DNA of 64,000 bases from Planomonospora_B alba (GCF_039534085.1 NZ_BAAAUT010000023.1:47993-111992), one strand, 5' to 3'; shown: positions 10,435 to 20,043, counted from the stretch's first letter. The notes: generated by a model not told the origin, from the sequence alone. Program-made: numbers and translations.

Positions 10435-13400
10435 ATGAGAATCACGCACCTGGCGTCACGACTGGCCGCGGCGGTCACCGCGGCCGGCCTGCTCGCCTTC
10501 GGCGCGGTGGCCGCACCGGCGCAGGCCGCCGGGCCCGCCGCGGCCACCCGGCTCCCGGCCTCCGCCGCGCCGCCCGTACAGCCCCCCGTCCCCGCCGCGC
10601 CGCCCTCCCGCGCGGCGGCGACGACCGCTTCCGCCACGACCTCCGCCACGGTCTCCGCCGCGGTTCCCGCCGCGGTCTCCGCCGCGGACGGCCCCGACCT
10701 GGCCGCGGGGAAGCCGTTCACGGCCAGCAGCCACGCCGACGTCTACCAGGCACGCAACGCGGGTGACGGGAACCAGGCCACCTACTGGGAGAGCGCCAAC
10801 CGCGCCTTCCCGCAGTGGATCCAGGTGGACCTCGGCGCCCCGGCCGCCGTCGACCGGCTCGTCCTGAAGCTGCCCGCAGGCTGGGAGGCCCGCACCCAGA
10901 CCCTGAGCGTGCAGGGGAGCACGGACGGCTCCGCCTTCTCCACCCTCAAGGCGTCCGCGGCCTACGCCTTCGAGCCCGGCTCCGGCAACACGGTGACCAT
11001 CCCCCTGGCCGCCGCCACCGTCCGCCACGTGCGGCTGCACGTCACCGCCAACACGGGCTGGCCCGCCGGGCAGCTGTCCGAGCTCGCGGTCCACGGACCC
11101 GCCCCGGACGACCCGCCGCCGGGCACACCGGCGAACCTCGCCGTCGGCAGGCCGATCACCGCCTCCTCCACGATCCACACCTACGCGGCCGCCAACGCCA
11201 ACGACGACAAGGTGACGACCTACTGGGAGGGCGGCGCGGGCACCTACCCGAACACGCTCACCGTCGAGCTCGGCGCCGACGCCCGGATCTCCTCGGTCGT
11301 GCTGAGGCTCAACCCGGCGGGCGAGTGGGCCAGACGCACCCAGACCGTCCAGGTGCTCGGCCGCGGGCAGGGCGCCTCCGGCTTCACCGGCCTGGTCGCC
11401 GCGGCGGACTACACCTTCGACCCCGCCACCGGGAACACCGTGACGATCCCCGTCACCGCCACGGTCGCCGACGTGCGGCTGCGCATCACCGCCAACTCCG
11501 GGGCGACGGGCGGCCAGGTCGCCGAGTTCCAGGTCATGGGCGTCCCCGCCCCGAACCCGGACCTGACCGTCACCGGCATGGCGTGGACCCCGGCCGCCCC
11601 GGACGAGGACGACCCCGTCACGCTGACGGCCACGGTGAGGAACACCGGGACGGCCGCCTCCGGCGCCACGGACGTCGGCTTCTACCTGGGTGACACCAAG
11701 GTCGCCACCGCTCCCGTCGGAAGGCTGGAGGCCGGGGCGTCGGCGACCGTGGCGGCCGGCGCCGGCGCCCGCCCGGCCGGCACCCACCGGCTCGGTGCCA
11801 GGGTCGACGAGGCCGGAGCCGTCACCGAGCAGGACGAGTCCGACAACGCCTACACCCACCCGTCCTCGCTGGTCGTCACGCCCGTCCCCGGCTCCGACCT
11901 GGTCGCCTCCGCGGTGAGCTGGACGCCGGCCGCCCCCGCCGAGGGCGTGCCCGTGACCTTCAGCGTGGCGGTGAAGAACCAGGGCACCGCGGCCTCGGCC
12001 GGCGGCGCCCACGGCATCACGCTGACGGTCACCGACACCGCGACGGGCGCGGTCGTCCGCACGCTCACCGGCGCGCACACGGGCGTGATCGCCGCCGGCG
12101 CCACCACCGCCCCGGTCGCCCTGGGCACCTGGACCGCGGCCAACGGCGGCTACACCGTCAAGGTCGTGCTGGCCCACGACGCGAACGAGCCGCCGGCCAG
12201 ACGGGAGGACAACACCAGCACGCACCGGCTCTTCGTCGGGCGCGGCGCGGACATGCCGTACGACATGTACGAGGCCGAGGACGCCGCCATCGGCGGCGGC
12301 GCGGCCGTCGTCGGCCCCAACCGGACCGTCGGCGACCTGGCGGGCGAGGCCTCCGGCCGCCGCGCGGTGACGCTGAACACCACCGGCAGCTACGTCGAGT
12401 TCACCACCCGCGCCAGCACCAACACCCTGGTGACCCGCTTCTCCATCCCGGACGCGCCCGGCGGCGGCGGGATCGACGCCACGCTCAACGTCTACGTCGA
12501 CGGGACCTTCCTCAAGCCGATCAACCTGACCTCCAGGTATGCCTGGCTGTACGGCGACGAGGCGAGTCCCGGCAACTCGCCGGCCGCGGGCGGGCCGCGC
12601 CACATCTACGACGAGGCCAACCTGATGCTCGGCAGGACCGTCCCCGCCGGGAGCCGGATCAGGCTCCAGAAGGACCCGGCCAACACCACGACGTACGCGA
12701 TCGACTTCATCGACACCGAGCAGGTCGCGCCGATCGCCAACCCCGACCCGGCGAGGTACGCCGTGCCCGCCGGCTTCACCCACCAGGACGTGCAGAACGC
12801 CCTCGACCGGGTCCGCATGGACACCACCGGCACCCTCACCGGCGTCTACCTGCCGCCGGGCGTCTACCGGACCGCGAGCAAGTTCCAGGTGTACGGCAAG
12901 GCCGTCGAGGTCGTCGGCGCCGGACCGTGGTACACGCAGTTCCACGCGCCGCAGGACCAGCAGAACACCGACATCGGCTTCCGCGCGGACGGCACCGCCC
13001 GGGGCTCGACGTTCGCGAACTTCGCCTACTTCGGCAACTACACCTCGCGCATCGACGGGCCGGGCAAGGTCTTCGACTTCGCGAACGTCTCCGACATCGT
13101 GATCGACAACATCTGGAACGAGCACATGGTCTGCCTCTACTGGGGCGCCAACACCGACCGGGTGACGATCAAGAACTCCCGCATCCGCAACATGTTCGCC
13201 GACGGCGTCAACATGACCAACGGCAGCACCGACAACCTGGTCAGCAACAACGAGGCCCGCGCGACCGGCGACGACAGCTTCGCGCTGTTCTCCGCCGTCG
13301 ACGCCGGCGGATCCGACATGAAGGGCAACGTCTACGAGAACCTGACGTCCATACTGACCTGGCGGGCCGCCGGCGTCGCGGTCTACGGCGGGTACGACAA

Positions 13401-13923
13401 CGTCTTCCGGAACATCCACATCGCCGACACGCTGGTCTACTCCGGCATCACCATCAGCTCGCTCGACTTCGGCTACCCGATGAACGGCTTCGGCGCCGAC
13501 CCGCCCACCCGGTTCGAGAACATCTCGATCGTCCGCGCCGGCGGCCACTTCTGGGGCGCGCAGACCTTCCCCGCGATCTGGCTCTTCTCCGCCTCGAAGG
13601 CGTTCCAGGGCATCCGGGTGAGCGACGTGGACATCGTGGACCCGACCTACCACGGGATCATGTTCCAGACGAACTACGTGGGCGGGCGGCCGCAGAACCC
13701 GATCACCGACACCGTCTTCACGAACGTCTCGATCACCGGCGCCCGCAGGAGCGGGGACGCCTACGACGCCAAGTCCGGCTTCGGCATCTGGGCCAACGAG
13801 ATGCCGGAGGCGGGGCAGGGGCCGGCGGTCGGCGCGGTGACGTTCCGCAACCTGAAGCTGAGCGGCAACGCCCAGGACATCAGGAACACCACCTCGACCT
13901 TCACGATCACCGTCAGACCGTAG
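10435..13923 (+). CDS. Secreted multidomain GH87 alpha-1,3-glucanase (mycodextranase/mutanase type)
   Basis: A 1162-residue exported protein. A Sec signal ends near PAQAA (residue 31); an Ala/Thr-rich linker follows. Two discoidin-like sugar-binding repeats come next (about 85-220 and 230-375, each with an N-D-x-TYWE motif), then two CARDB-type Ig domains (about 380-600), a CBM35-like region opening YEAEDA (about 615-760) and a right-handed beta-helix catalytic domain (780-1162). The catalytic part has FADGVNMTNG with Asp923 and ATGDDSFALFS with Asp946/Asp947. The 23/24-residue spacing equals that of the three catalytic aspartates I recall for GH87 alpha-1,3-glucanases. Such enzymes cut alpha-1,3-glucan of fungal walls or dental mutan. 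Divergent from the LacI gene; GAGGAACGCG precedes the ATG. Exact linkage (alternating 1,3/1,4 versus 1,3) cannot be read. Confidence 0.8.
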   Translation: MRITHLASRLAAAVTAAGLLAFGAVAAPAQAAGPAAATRLPASAAPPVQPPVPAAPPSRAAATTASATTSATVSAAVPAAVSAADGPDLAAGKPFTASSHADVYQARNAGDGNQATYWESANRAFPQWIQVDLGAPAAVDRLVLKLPAGWEARTQTLSVQGSTDGSAFSTLKASAAYAFEPGSGNTVTIPLAAATVRHVRLHVTANTGWPAGQLSELAVHGPAPDDPPPGTPANLAVGRPITASSTIHTYAAANANDDKVTTYWEGGAGTYPNTLTVELGADARISSVVLRLNPAGEWARRTQTVQVLGRGQGASGFTGLVAAADYTFDPATGNTVTIPVTATVADVRLRITANSGATGGQVAEFQVMGVPAPNPDLTVTGMAWTPAAPDEDDPVTLTATVRNTGTAASGATDVGFYLGDTKVATAPVGRLEAGASATVAAGAGARPAGTHRLGARVDEAGAVTEQDESDNAYTHPSSLVVTPVPGSDLVASAVSWTPAAPAEGVPVTFSVAVKNQGTAASAGGAHGITLTVTDTATGAVVRTLTGAHTGVIAAGATTAPVALGTWTAANGGYTVKVVLAHDANEPPARREDNTSTHRLFVGRGADMPYDMYEAEDAAIGGGAAVVGPNRTVGDLAGEASGRRAVTLNTTGSYVEFTTRASTNTLVTRFSIPDAPGGGGIDATLNVYVDGTFLKPINLTSRYAWLYGDEASPGNSPAAGGPRHIYDEANLMLGRTVPAGSRIRLQKDPANTTTYAIDFIDTEQVAPIANPDPARYAVPAGFTHQDVQNALDRVRMDTTGTLTGVYLPPGVYRTASKFQVYGKAVEVVGAGPWYTQFHAPQDQQNTDIGFRADGTARGSTFANFAYFGNYTSRIDGPGKVFDFANVSDIVIDNIWNEHMVCLYWGANTDRVTIKNSRIRNMFADGVNMTNGSTDNLVSNNEARATGDDSFALFSAVDAGGSDMKGNVYENLTSILTWRAAGVAVYGGYDNVFRNIHIADTLVYSGITISSLDFGYPMNGFGADPPTRFENISIVRAGGHFWGAQTFPAIWLFSASKAFQGIRVSDVDIVDPTYHGIMFQTNYVGGRPQNPITDTVFTNVSITGARRSGDAYDAKSGFGIWANEMPEAGQGPAVGAVTFRNLKLSGNAQDIRNTTSTFTITVRP

Positions 13924-13924
13924 G

Positions 13925-13941
13925 GGCCCGGACCCCGGGCC
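13925..13941 (+). terminator. Hairpin just after the GH87 stop codon
   Basis: GGCCCGG-ACC-CCGGGCC gives a 7-bp stem directly behind the stop at 13923, without a U-run, as is common in high-GC actinomycetes. The remaining bases up to recQ show nothing else. Confidence 0.4.
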
Positions 13942-14103
13942 ACGGGAGACCACCACCGGACCGCCCCGGCCTCGCCCGCGCCCGCCGCGCAGGGGCCCGG
14001 CCGGGGCTCCCCGGCCGTCCACAGGCTCCGCTCCGTCCCGGCCGCCGCCCACAGACCCCGCGCCGCCCGTTCCGGAGGGGCCGGTCCTCCCTAGAATGAC
14101 GCG

Positions 14104-16053
14104 GTGACTTCCCCCGAGGACGCGGCGGTCTCCCCCGGGAGCGCCGCCGCACCCGAGAGCACCCCGCAGGCGGACGACGCGGTGCGCGTGCTGCGCCGCG
14201 TCTTCGGCTACGACTCCTTCCGGCAGGGCCAGCGCGAGATCATCGACCACGTGGTGGCCGGCGGCGACGCGCTCGTGCTCATGCCCACCGGCGGAGGCAA
14301 GTCGCTCTGCTACCAGATCCCGGCCCTGGTCAGGGAGGGCACCGGCGTCGTCGTCTCGCCGCTCATCGCGCTCATGCAGGACCAGGTGGACGCGGTGACG
14401 GCCCTCGGCGTGCGGGCCGGCTTCCTCAACTCCACGCAGGAGTGGGAGGAGCGCCGCCGGGTCGAGGCGGCCTTCCTGGCCGGAGAGCTCGACCTGCTCT
14501 ACGTGGCGCCCGAGCGGCTGCGGACCGCCGCGACGCTGGACCTGCTCGCCCGGGGTGCGATCTCCCTGTTCGCCATCGACGAGGCGCACTGCGTCTCCCA
14601 GTGGGGACACGACTTCCGCCCCGACTACCTGGCCCTGTCCGCCCTGCAGCAGCGCTGGCCCGAGGTGCCGCGCGTCGCGCTGACCGCCACCGCGACCGAG
14701 GCCACCCGCGCCGAGATCGCCTCCCGGCTCGGCCTGGAGCGGGCCCGCCACTTCGTGGCGGGCTTCGACCGCCCCAACATCCAGTACCGCATCGCGCCGA
14801 AGAAGGAGCCCCGGCGGCAGCTGCTGAAGCTGCTGCGCACCGAGCACCCCGACGACGCCGGCATCGTCTACTGCCTGACGCGGGCCTCCGTGGAGAAGAC
14901 CGCCGCCTTCCTGGCCGAGAACGGCGTCGAGGCGCTGCCGTACCACGCGGGGCTCGACGCGCGCACCCGCGCCGCCCACCAGGCGCGCTTCCTGCGCGAG
15001 GACGGCCTCGTCATGGTCGCCACCATCGCCTTCGGCATGGGGATCGACAAACCCGACGTGCGGTTCGTCGCCCATCTCGACCTGCCCAAGTCCATCGAGG
15101 GCTACTACCAGGAGACCGGGCGGGCCGGACGCGACGGCCTGCCCTCCACCGCCTGGATGGTCTACGGCCTCCAGGACGTCGTGCAGCACCGCCGGATGAT
15201 CGACGCCTCCGAGGGCGGCGAGGAGCACCGCCGCCGGCTGGGCGCCCACCTCGACGCCATGCTGGCCCTGTGCGAGACGGTCGAGTGCCGCCGCGTGCAC
15301 CTGCTCGACTACTTCGGCCAGCGCTCCGAGCCCTGCGGCAACTGCGACACCTGCCTGACCCCGCAGCAGACCTGGGACGGCACGGTCGCCGCCCAGAAGT
15401 TCCTGTCGGCGGTGTTCCGGCTCCGGCGCGAACGCGGGCAGAGCTTCGGCGCGGGCCACGTCATCGACATCCTGCTCGGCAGGCGGACCGAGAAGGTCGC
15501 CCAGCACGGCCACGCCTCCCTGACGGTGTTCGGCGTCGGCACGGAGCTGAACGAGTCGGAGTGGCGCTCCGTGGTGCGCCAGCTGCTGGCCCGGGGGCTG
15601 CTGGCCGTCCAGGGCGAGCACAACACGCTGGCGCTCACCGAGGCGAGCGGCGAGGTGCTGGCCCGGCGGCGCCAGGTGCCGCTCCGGCGCGACCCCGAGC
15701 GGGCGGCCCGGGCCGAGTCCGCGGCACGGGCCGCCGGATCCGGGGGAGCCGGGGGGGCGCGCCGGAGCGCCGCCGCCGACCTGCCCGAGGAGGCCGCGCA
15801 GGTCTTCGAGCGGCTGCGCGCCTGGCGGGGCGCCACCGCGCGGGAGCAGGGCGTGCCCGCTTACATGATCTTCCACGACGCGACCCTGCGCCAGATCGCG
15901 GTCGAGCTCCCGTCGTCCCTGGCCGCGCTGGGCGGGGTGAGCGGCGTCGGTGAGAGCAAGCTGGCGAAGTACGGCCGGCAGATCCTGGACGTCCTCGGCC
16001 CGGGGGAGCCCGGGGACGAGGACGGGGGCGTCCAGGACACGCTCGGTTTCTGA
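14104..16053 (+). CDS. recQ: ATP-dependent DNA helicase RecQ
   Basis: A 649-residue 3'-5' superfamily 2 helicase used in recombination and fork repair. Walker A is MPTGGGKS (Lys66), the DEAH box is at 159-162 with the RecQ-specific QWGHDFRPDY right after, and motifs TATAT, YHAGLD, FGMGIDKPDVR and QETGRAGRDG follow. Zinc cysteines are Cys395, Cys411, Cys414 and Cys417, then a winged-helix RQC part and, after an Ala/Gly linker at about 535-555, a C-terminal HRDC domain (EAAQVFERLRAWRGATAREQ). The start is GTG 14104; the first 25 residues are an unconserved acidic leader. No partner gene is apparent. Confidence 0.96.
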   Translation: MTSPEDAAVSPGSAAAPESTPQADDAVRVLRRVFGYDSFRQGQREIIDHVVAGGDALVLMPTGGGKSLCYQIPALVREGTGVVVSPLIALMQDQVDAVTALGVRAGFLNSTQEWEERRRVEAAFLAGELDLLYVAPERLRTAATLDLLARGAISLFAIDEAHCVSQWGHDFRPDYLALSALQQRWPEVPRVALTATATEATRAEIASRLGLERARHFVAGFDRPNIQYRIAPKKEPRRQLLKLLRTEHPDDAGIVYCLTRASVEKTAAFLAENGVEALPYHAGLDARTRAAHQARFLREDGLVMVATIAFGMGIDKPDVRFVAHLDLPKSIEGYYQETGRAGRDGLPSTAWMVYGLQDVVQHRRMIDASEGGEEHRRRLGAHLDAMLALCETVECRRVHLLDYFGQRSEPCGNCDTCLTPQQTWDGTVAAQKFLSAVFRLRRERGQSFGAGHVIDILLGRRTEKVAQHGHASLTVFGVGTELNESEWRSVVRQLLARGLLAVQGEHNTLALTEASGEVLARRRQVPLRRDPERAARAESAARAAGSGGAGGARRSAAADLPEEAAQVFERLRAWRGATAREQGVPAYMIFHDATLRQIAVELPSSLAALGGVSGVGESKLAKYGRQILDVLGPGEPGDEDGGVQDTLGF

Positions 16054-16069
16054 GGCCGCCGGGACCGGC

Positions 16070-16087
16070 GCCCGCGCCCTTGCGGGC
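16070..16087. terminator. Hairpin between convergent recQ and nuclease genes
   Basis: GCCCGC-GCCCTT-GCGGGC forms a 6-bp stem in the 62-bp gap between two converging genes and could end both transcripts. Confidence 0.4.
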
Positions 16088-16115
16088 ACCGGGATGCGAG
16101 CCCCGGAGCCCGGCC

Positions 16116-16820
16116 TCAGCGTTCGCAGACGATCCCGTCGCGGTCGGCGTCGCGGTACCAGTCGTACTCCGGGTGGATCCCCCGCCGGTAGGGCCCGAAC
16201 CCCGCCGCGATCGCCGCCCGGCAGGTGGGGAAGCGCGGGTCGGGACGCCAGCCAGGCAGCGCGAAGCCCGCCGGCTGCACCTCCACGGGCTGCGGCTCCA
16301 CCCTGTCCGCGGGGCGGTCGCACCGGCCCGACCAGATCCGCAGCCGCTTCTTCCGCGCCCCGGCCTCCTCCCGGCGCATCGTCGTGATGTACCGGTCGTT
16401 CTTCCGGTAGAGCAGGGCCTTGGCGTACCCGTAGCGGATGAGGGTGCGGGCCACGGAGACGCCCCGGTGGTTGTAGACGTAGAACAGCCGCCGCCCGTAG
16501 TGGTCGTGGTGGTCCCGGTCCCGCAGCAGGTGGACGGTCCCGCCGACGGGCATGAGCCGGCGGGCGCGGTCCGTGGCGGCGTCGAACCAGCACCGGCCGT
16601 GCTCGGGGGTGTCGAGCCCCAGCAGGCGGACGCGGACCGCCCGCTTGCTCTTGCCGAGCCGCACCTCGATGGTGTCGCCGTCCACGACCCTGGTGACGAC
16701 CGCCTTCCTGACGCCCCTCGGCAGGCCCGACAGCGGCGCGGCGGCGGCCGGGGGAGCGGTCACCGGGATGGTGGCGAGGGCGGCGAGGGCGGGCAGGGAC
16801 AGGCGGAGAACGCGACGCAC
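16116..16820 (-). CDS. Secreted thermonuclease-like protein with C-terminal excalibur domain
   Basis: A 234-residue exported nuclease of the staphylococcal-nuclease (SNase/TNase) fold. It has a signal peptide (MRRVLRLSLPALAALATIPV, cleaved after PAAAA), then VVDGDTIEV and VRLLGLDTPEHG, the active-site strand and loop, and LRDRDHHDHYGRRLFYVY with the second catalytic arginine region. The C-terminal 40 residues end DWYRDADRDGIVCER, an excalibur calcium-binding motif common on secreted actinobacterial nucleases. I prefer GTG 16820 because it gives a clean signal peptide and has AGAGG upstream; an open frame reaches ATG 16907. Convergent with recQ. Confidence 0.85.
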   Translation of the reverse strand: MRRVLRLSLPALAALATIPVTAPPAAAAPLSGLPRGVRKAVVTRVVDGDTIEVRLGKSKRAVRVRLLGLDTPEHGRCWFDAATDRARRLMPVGGTVHLLRDRDHHDHYGRRLFYVYNHRGVSVARTLIRYGYAKALLYRKNDRYITTMRREEAGARKKRLRIWSGRCDRPADRVEPQPVEVQPAGFALPGWRPDPRFPTCRAAIAAGFGPYRRGIHPEYDWYRDADRDGIVCER

Positions 16821-17423
16821 GGAGGACCTCTCACTCGCGGACGAAGGGCCGGGCACGGCGGACGGGTCGGGCACGGCGCACGGCGACCGATCCTGGAAAC
16901 GCTGCAACCAGCCCCCCTAGCGGTCCCGGCGACCCGAACGCGGCGGAGGAGACCCGTCCTCCCCCCGGGGAGATCGCGTCTCCGGCCCCTTTGCGAGGGG
17001 TTCGTACCCCTGGGACTCACGGGGATAATCACGCCCGTGTGATTTGCCCGGTGAGACCGGCAGGACCGCCGCGGCGGCCGGCCAGGGCCCAACCGCGAGG
17101 TCGGCGGGGACCGCGGTCCCGCGCGGGCCGGGCGGGGACCGTTCCGGGAGGCCGGGTCCTGGGAGCCCGGTGGGTCCGGGGAGCCCGGGTGCCGGGGCTC
17201 GGGACGCGCGAGGCCGCCCTTCTGCCCCGGGGTCCTGCCGGTCGGCGTCCCGCCCCTTCTCCGGTGCGACGGCGCCCTCCCGCACGGCGGAGCGCACCTT
17301 CTCTCGGCCTGGAGGATGAACCCCGTCCCGGCGATCGCGGAGATCGCCCCGCTGAGGATCATCGCTCATTGGCCGCCGAGCCTGTGGCGGCCGACGGCCA
17401 CGATGAGCTGCACGATCCCGGCG
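16821..17423. other. Intergenic stretch without recognisable gene
   Basis: About 600 bases of GC-rich sequence. Open frames exist on both strands but none has a ribosome site, a signal or a familiar motif, and they overlap each other. It runs into the TetR remnant, so the whole area may be decayed sequence. Confidence 0.5.
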
Positions 17424-17663
17424 GTGATCGCCTACCTCGAACGTCGCTCCGCGCTCGAGCGGGACGGCATCGGTCAGGCGATCGAGCAGAGCGGTGGGGA
17501 TGTCGACGCCGCCCTGCGGGTGCTCTTCGAGGCGGTCGGGGCCATCGCCTGCGCGCCCGGCTTCCGCGGCTGTCCCTTCATCGGCGCCGCCGCCGAACAC
17601 TCCGATCCGGACAGCCCGGTCCGCAGGGCCGTCACCGGCGCCGGCGACCCGACCCGGAGGTGA
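17424..17663 (+). pseudogene. TetR regulator remnant (ligand-binding domain only)
   Basis: The frame reads AYLERRSALERDGIGQAIEQ then FEAVGAIACAPGFRGCPFIG and AAAEHSDPDSPVRRAV, a characteristic middle part of a TetR-family protein. The HTH domain that should precede it is absent in all frames upstream, and the sequence stops soon after VRRAV, before the last helices. Read as a both-ends-truncated relic. The unrelated residues upstream in the same frame (from 17316) are not TetR-like. Confidence 0.65.
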
Positions 17664-17897
17664 GCCCGCCGACTCCGGCCGTGCCGCCCGACGCTGCGGG
17701 GGAGTGAACCGCCGGCTCCACCTCCCGCAGGGGTCACGGACGTGCCTCCGGAAGGCGCGCACGGCGGACGCCGACCGGGTCCGCGCGCCGGTCAGGCATT
17801 CCCGGCGCTGTCGCACCGGGTCTCGGCCATGCCCGCTGAGCATGTCCGGCGCGCGTTCTCAGTGAATTGCCAGGAACGGTGGGTAGCCTCCCGGAGC

Positions 17898-18797
17898 ATG
17901 AACTGGCAGCGTACGGTCAACGACGCCCTGGTCAGGTTCACCGGGGTCCGGCTCCAGCGGGTCAGGGCGGGCACCGCCGCCGGGGCCGCCGGAACCGCCG
18001 CGGCGCCGGCCGCCGCTGGGGACGATCTCGTCCGGCCGCCCGCTGATCCGGAGACCGACCGGCTGCTCCGCGCGCCCGTCTTCATCCTCTCGCCCGTCCG
18101 GTCGGGCTCCACGCTGCTGCGGGCGATGCTGAACGCGCACTCGGCGCTGCACGCCCCGCACGAGCTGCACGTGCGCCGGCTGACCGTGGGCTTCGGCACG
18201 GGGCTGTCGAAGAAGGCGATGGCCGCGCTCGGGCACAACCAGGCCGACCTGGAGCATCTGCTCTGGGACCGGGTCCTCCACCGGGAGCTGGTGCGCAGCG
18301 GCAAGTCCTTCATCGTGGACAAGACCCCGGCCAACGCCTTCGCCTTCCAGCGGATCGCCACCTGCTGGCCCGACGCCCGCTTCGTCTTCCTGCTGCGCCA
18401 TCCGGCCTCCATCGCCGCCTCCTGGCACGAGGCCGCCCCGGACCGGCGCACGCCGGAGGAGGCCGCGCTCGACGCCCTGCGCTACATGAAGGCGGTCCAG
18501 CGCGCGCGCAAGGCCCTGACCGGCCTGACCGTCCGCTACGAGGACCTGACCGCGGACCCGGAGGGGGAGACTCGGCGGATCTGCGACTTCCTGGCGCTGC
18601 CCTGGGAGGCGGGGATGCTCTCCTACGGGCCGCCGGAGGTGGTCGAGAAGGGGCTCGGCGACTGGAAGGACAAGATCCGGTCGGGCGCGGTGCAGCGGGG
18701 ACGCGACCTGCCGAATCCGGAGACGGTCCCCGAGGTACTGAGACCGATATGTCGGAAATGGGGATACCTCCCTGAGGAAGAAGGGGGGAACCCGTGA
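17898..18797 (+). CDS. Sulfotransferase family protein
   Basis: A 299-residue protein of the PAPS-dependent sulfotransferase superfamily. The 5'-phosphosulfate loop is SPVRSGSTLLRAML (about residues 66-79) and the 3'-phosphate site is RFVFLLRHPASIAASW (about 159-174). It would transfer sulfate to a carbohydrate, lipid or natural product. ATG 17898 follows CCGGAGC; an upstream in-frame extension to 17742 is unlike the family. It overlaps the next gene by GTGA, so it is cotranscribed with a glycosyltransferase and the pair probably makes a sulfated glycoconjugate. Confidence 0.82.
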   Translation: MNWQRTVNDALVRFTGVRLQRVRAGTAAGAAGTAAAPAAAGDDLVRPPADPETDRLLRAPVFILSPVRSGSTLLRAMLNAHSALHAPHELHVRRLTVGFGTGLSKKAMAALGHNQADLEHLLWDRVLHRELVRSGKSFIVDKTPANAFAFQRIATCWPDARFVFLLRHPASIAASWHEAAPDRRTPEEAALDALRYMKAVQRARKALTGLTVRYEDLTADPEGETRRICDFLALPWEAGMLSYGPPEVVEKGLGDWKDKIRSGAVQRGRDLPNPETVPEVLRPICRKWGYLPEEEGGNP

Positions 18798-19972
18798 GGA
18801 TCCGCTACGTGCTTCTGCACGCCTACGGCATGGGCGGCACGATCCGCACCGTGATCAACCAGGCGAACGCGATGGCCGAGGCCGGCCACGAGGTCGAACT
18901 CGCCAGCGTCGTACGGCGCCGCGACACCCCCCAGTTCACCGTCGACCCCCGGGTCGCGCTCGTCGACCTGGTGGACCAGCGCGACGGGGCGCCGCCGGAT
19001 TCGACCGTCCGCCGGGTCTGGCGCCGGCTGCGCGGCCGGATCGTCCCGCGCGGGGAGTTCGCCGCGCACTACTTCACCGAGCGCGTGGAGAAGGCCGTCA
19101 TCGACTACGTCTCGGCGGTGGAGGACGGCGTCCTGGTGACCACCCGCCCGGCGCTCAACCTCATCTCCGCCCGCCGCGGCTCGAAGAACGCCGTGCGCAT
19201 CGCCCAGGAGCACATGAACCTCGCCACCCATCCCGGCACCGTGCGGGCGGAGATCGCCCGCCACTACGGCAGGCTGGACGCGCTCGCCGTGCTCACCGGC
19301 ACCGACCGCCGCGACTACCAGCGCCTGCTGCCCGGCACGCCGGTGGTGCGCATCCCCAACGCGGTCCCCGACCTCGCCGGCCGCCGGCCGGCCGCGCACG
19401 ACACCCGGCTCGTGGTCGCCGCGGGGCGGTTGACCGCGCAGAAGGGCTTCGACCTGCTCGTCCAGGCGTTCGCCCGGGTCGTGCGCGACCACCCGGACTG
19501 GCGGTTGCGGATCTACGGCAGCGGCACGAAGAAGGCCGAGCTGCGCGCGCTCATCGACGAGCTGGGCGTCGGCGGGAACGTGGCCCTGATGGGCCGCACC
19601 GACCGGCTGCCGGACCGGCTGGCGGAGGCGTCGCTGTACGTGCTCAGCTCCCGTTTCGAGGGCCTGCCCATGGTGATGATCGAGGCCATGGCGCACGGGC
19701 TGCCGGTCGTGGCCTTCGACTGCCCGACCGGCCCCGCCGACGTGCTGACCGACGGGGTCGACGGGCTGCTCGTCCCCGCGGGGGACGTGGAGGCGCTCGC
19801 CGCGGGCATCGGCCGCCTCATCAGGGACGGGGAGCTGCGCCGCCGCATGGGGGCCGCGGCGCGGGAGACCGTACGGGACTACGCGCCGGACGCGGTGATG
19901 CCGCTCTGGGAGAACCTGTTCGCCGAGCACCTGGGGACCGGCGGGAGGGCCGGCGCGGACCTGGCGCGCTGA
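18794..19972 (+). CDS. GT4 family glycosyltransferase
   Basis: A 392-residue GT-B fold retaining glycosyltransferase. The N-terminal acceptor domain starts YVLLHAYGMGGTIRTV; the C-terminal nucleotide-sugar domain has AAGRLTAQKGFDLLVQAF, SSRFEGLPMVMIEAMAHG with the EX7E motif region and a GPADVLTDGVDGLLVP stretch. GTG 18794 overlaps the sulfotransferase stop, so the two are coupled. Donor and acceptor cannot be told from sequence. Confidence 0.87.
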   Translation: MRIRYVLLHAYGMGGTIRTVINQANAMAEAGHEVELASVVRRRDTPQFTVDPRVALVDLVDQRDGAPPDSTVRRVWRRLRGRIVPRGEFAAHYFTERVEKAVIDYVSAVEDGVLVTTRPALNLISARRGSKNAVRIAQEHMNLATHPGTVRAEIARHYGRLDALAVLTGTDRRDYQRLLPGTPVVRIPNAVPDLAGRRPAAHDTRLVVAAGRLTAQKGFDLLVQAFARVVRDHPDWRLRIYGSGTKKAELRALIDELGVGGNVALMGRTDRLPDRLAEASLYVLSSRFEGLPMVMIEAMAHGLPVVAFDCPTGPADVLTDGVDGLLVPAGDVEALAAGIGRLIRDGELRRRMGAAARETVRDYAPDAVMPLWENLFAEHLGTGGRAGADLAR

Positions 19973-19994
19973 CCGCCGTCCCGAGGACCGGTCC

Positions 19995-20030
19995 CCGCAC
20001 CGGGCCTCCCGTCTCCGTGGCCCGGTGCGG
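19995..20030 (+). terminator. 12-bp inverted repeat after the glycosyltransferase
   Basis: CCGCACCGGGCC (19995-20006) and GGCCCGGTGCGG (20019-20030) are perfect complements with a 12-base loop, 22 bases behind the stop codon. It fits a terminator for the sulfotransferase operon. It competes with an alternative outer helix of the first Y-RNA-like structure (20000-20011 with 20149-20161), so its role is uncertain. Confidence 0.5.
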
Positions 20031-20043
20031 CGTGCTGGCCTGT

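Noticed and set aside
10456..16593. Very long open frame on the minus strand (over 2000 codons)
   Set aside because: It is a GC-bias shadow lying antisense to the GH87 and recQ genes, with no domain motifs.
17041..17362. Small membrane protein on the minus strand starting MILSGAISAIAGTGFILQ
   Set aside because: Only the first 18 residues are hydrophobic; the rest is Arg/Pro filler and there is no ribosome site.
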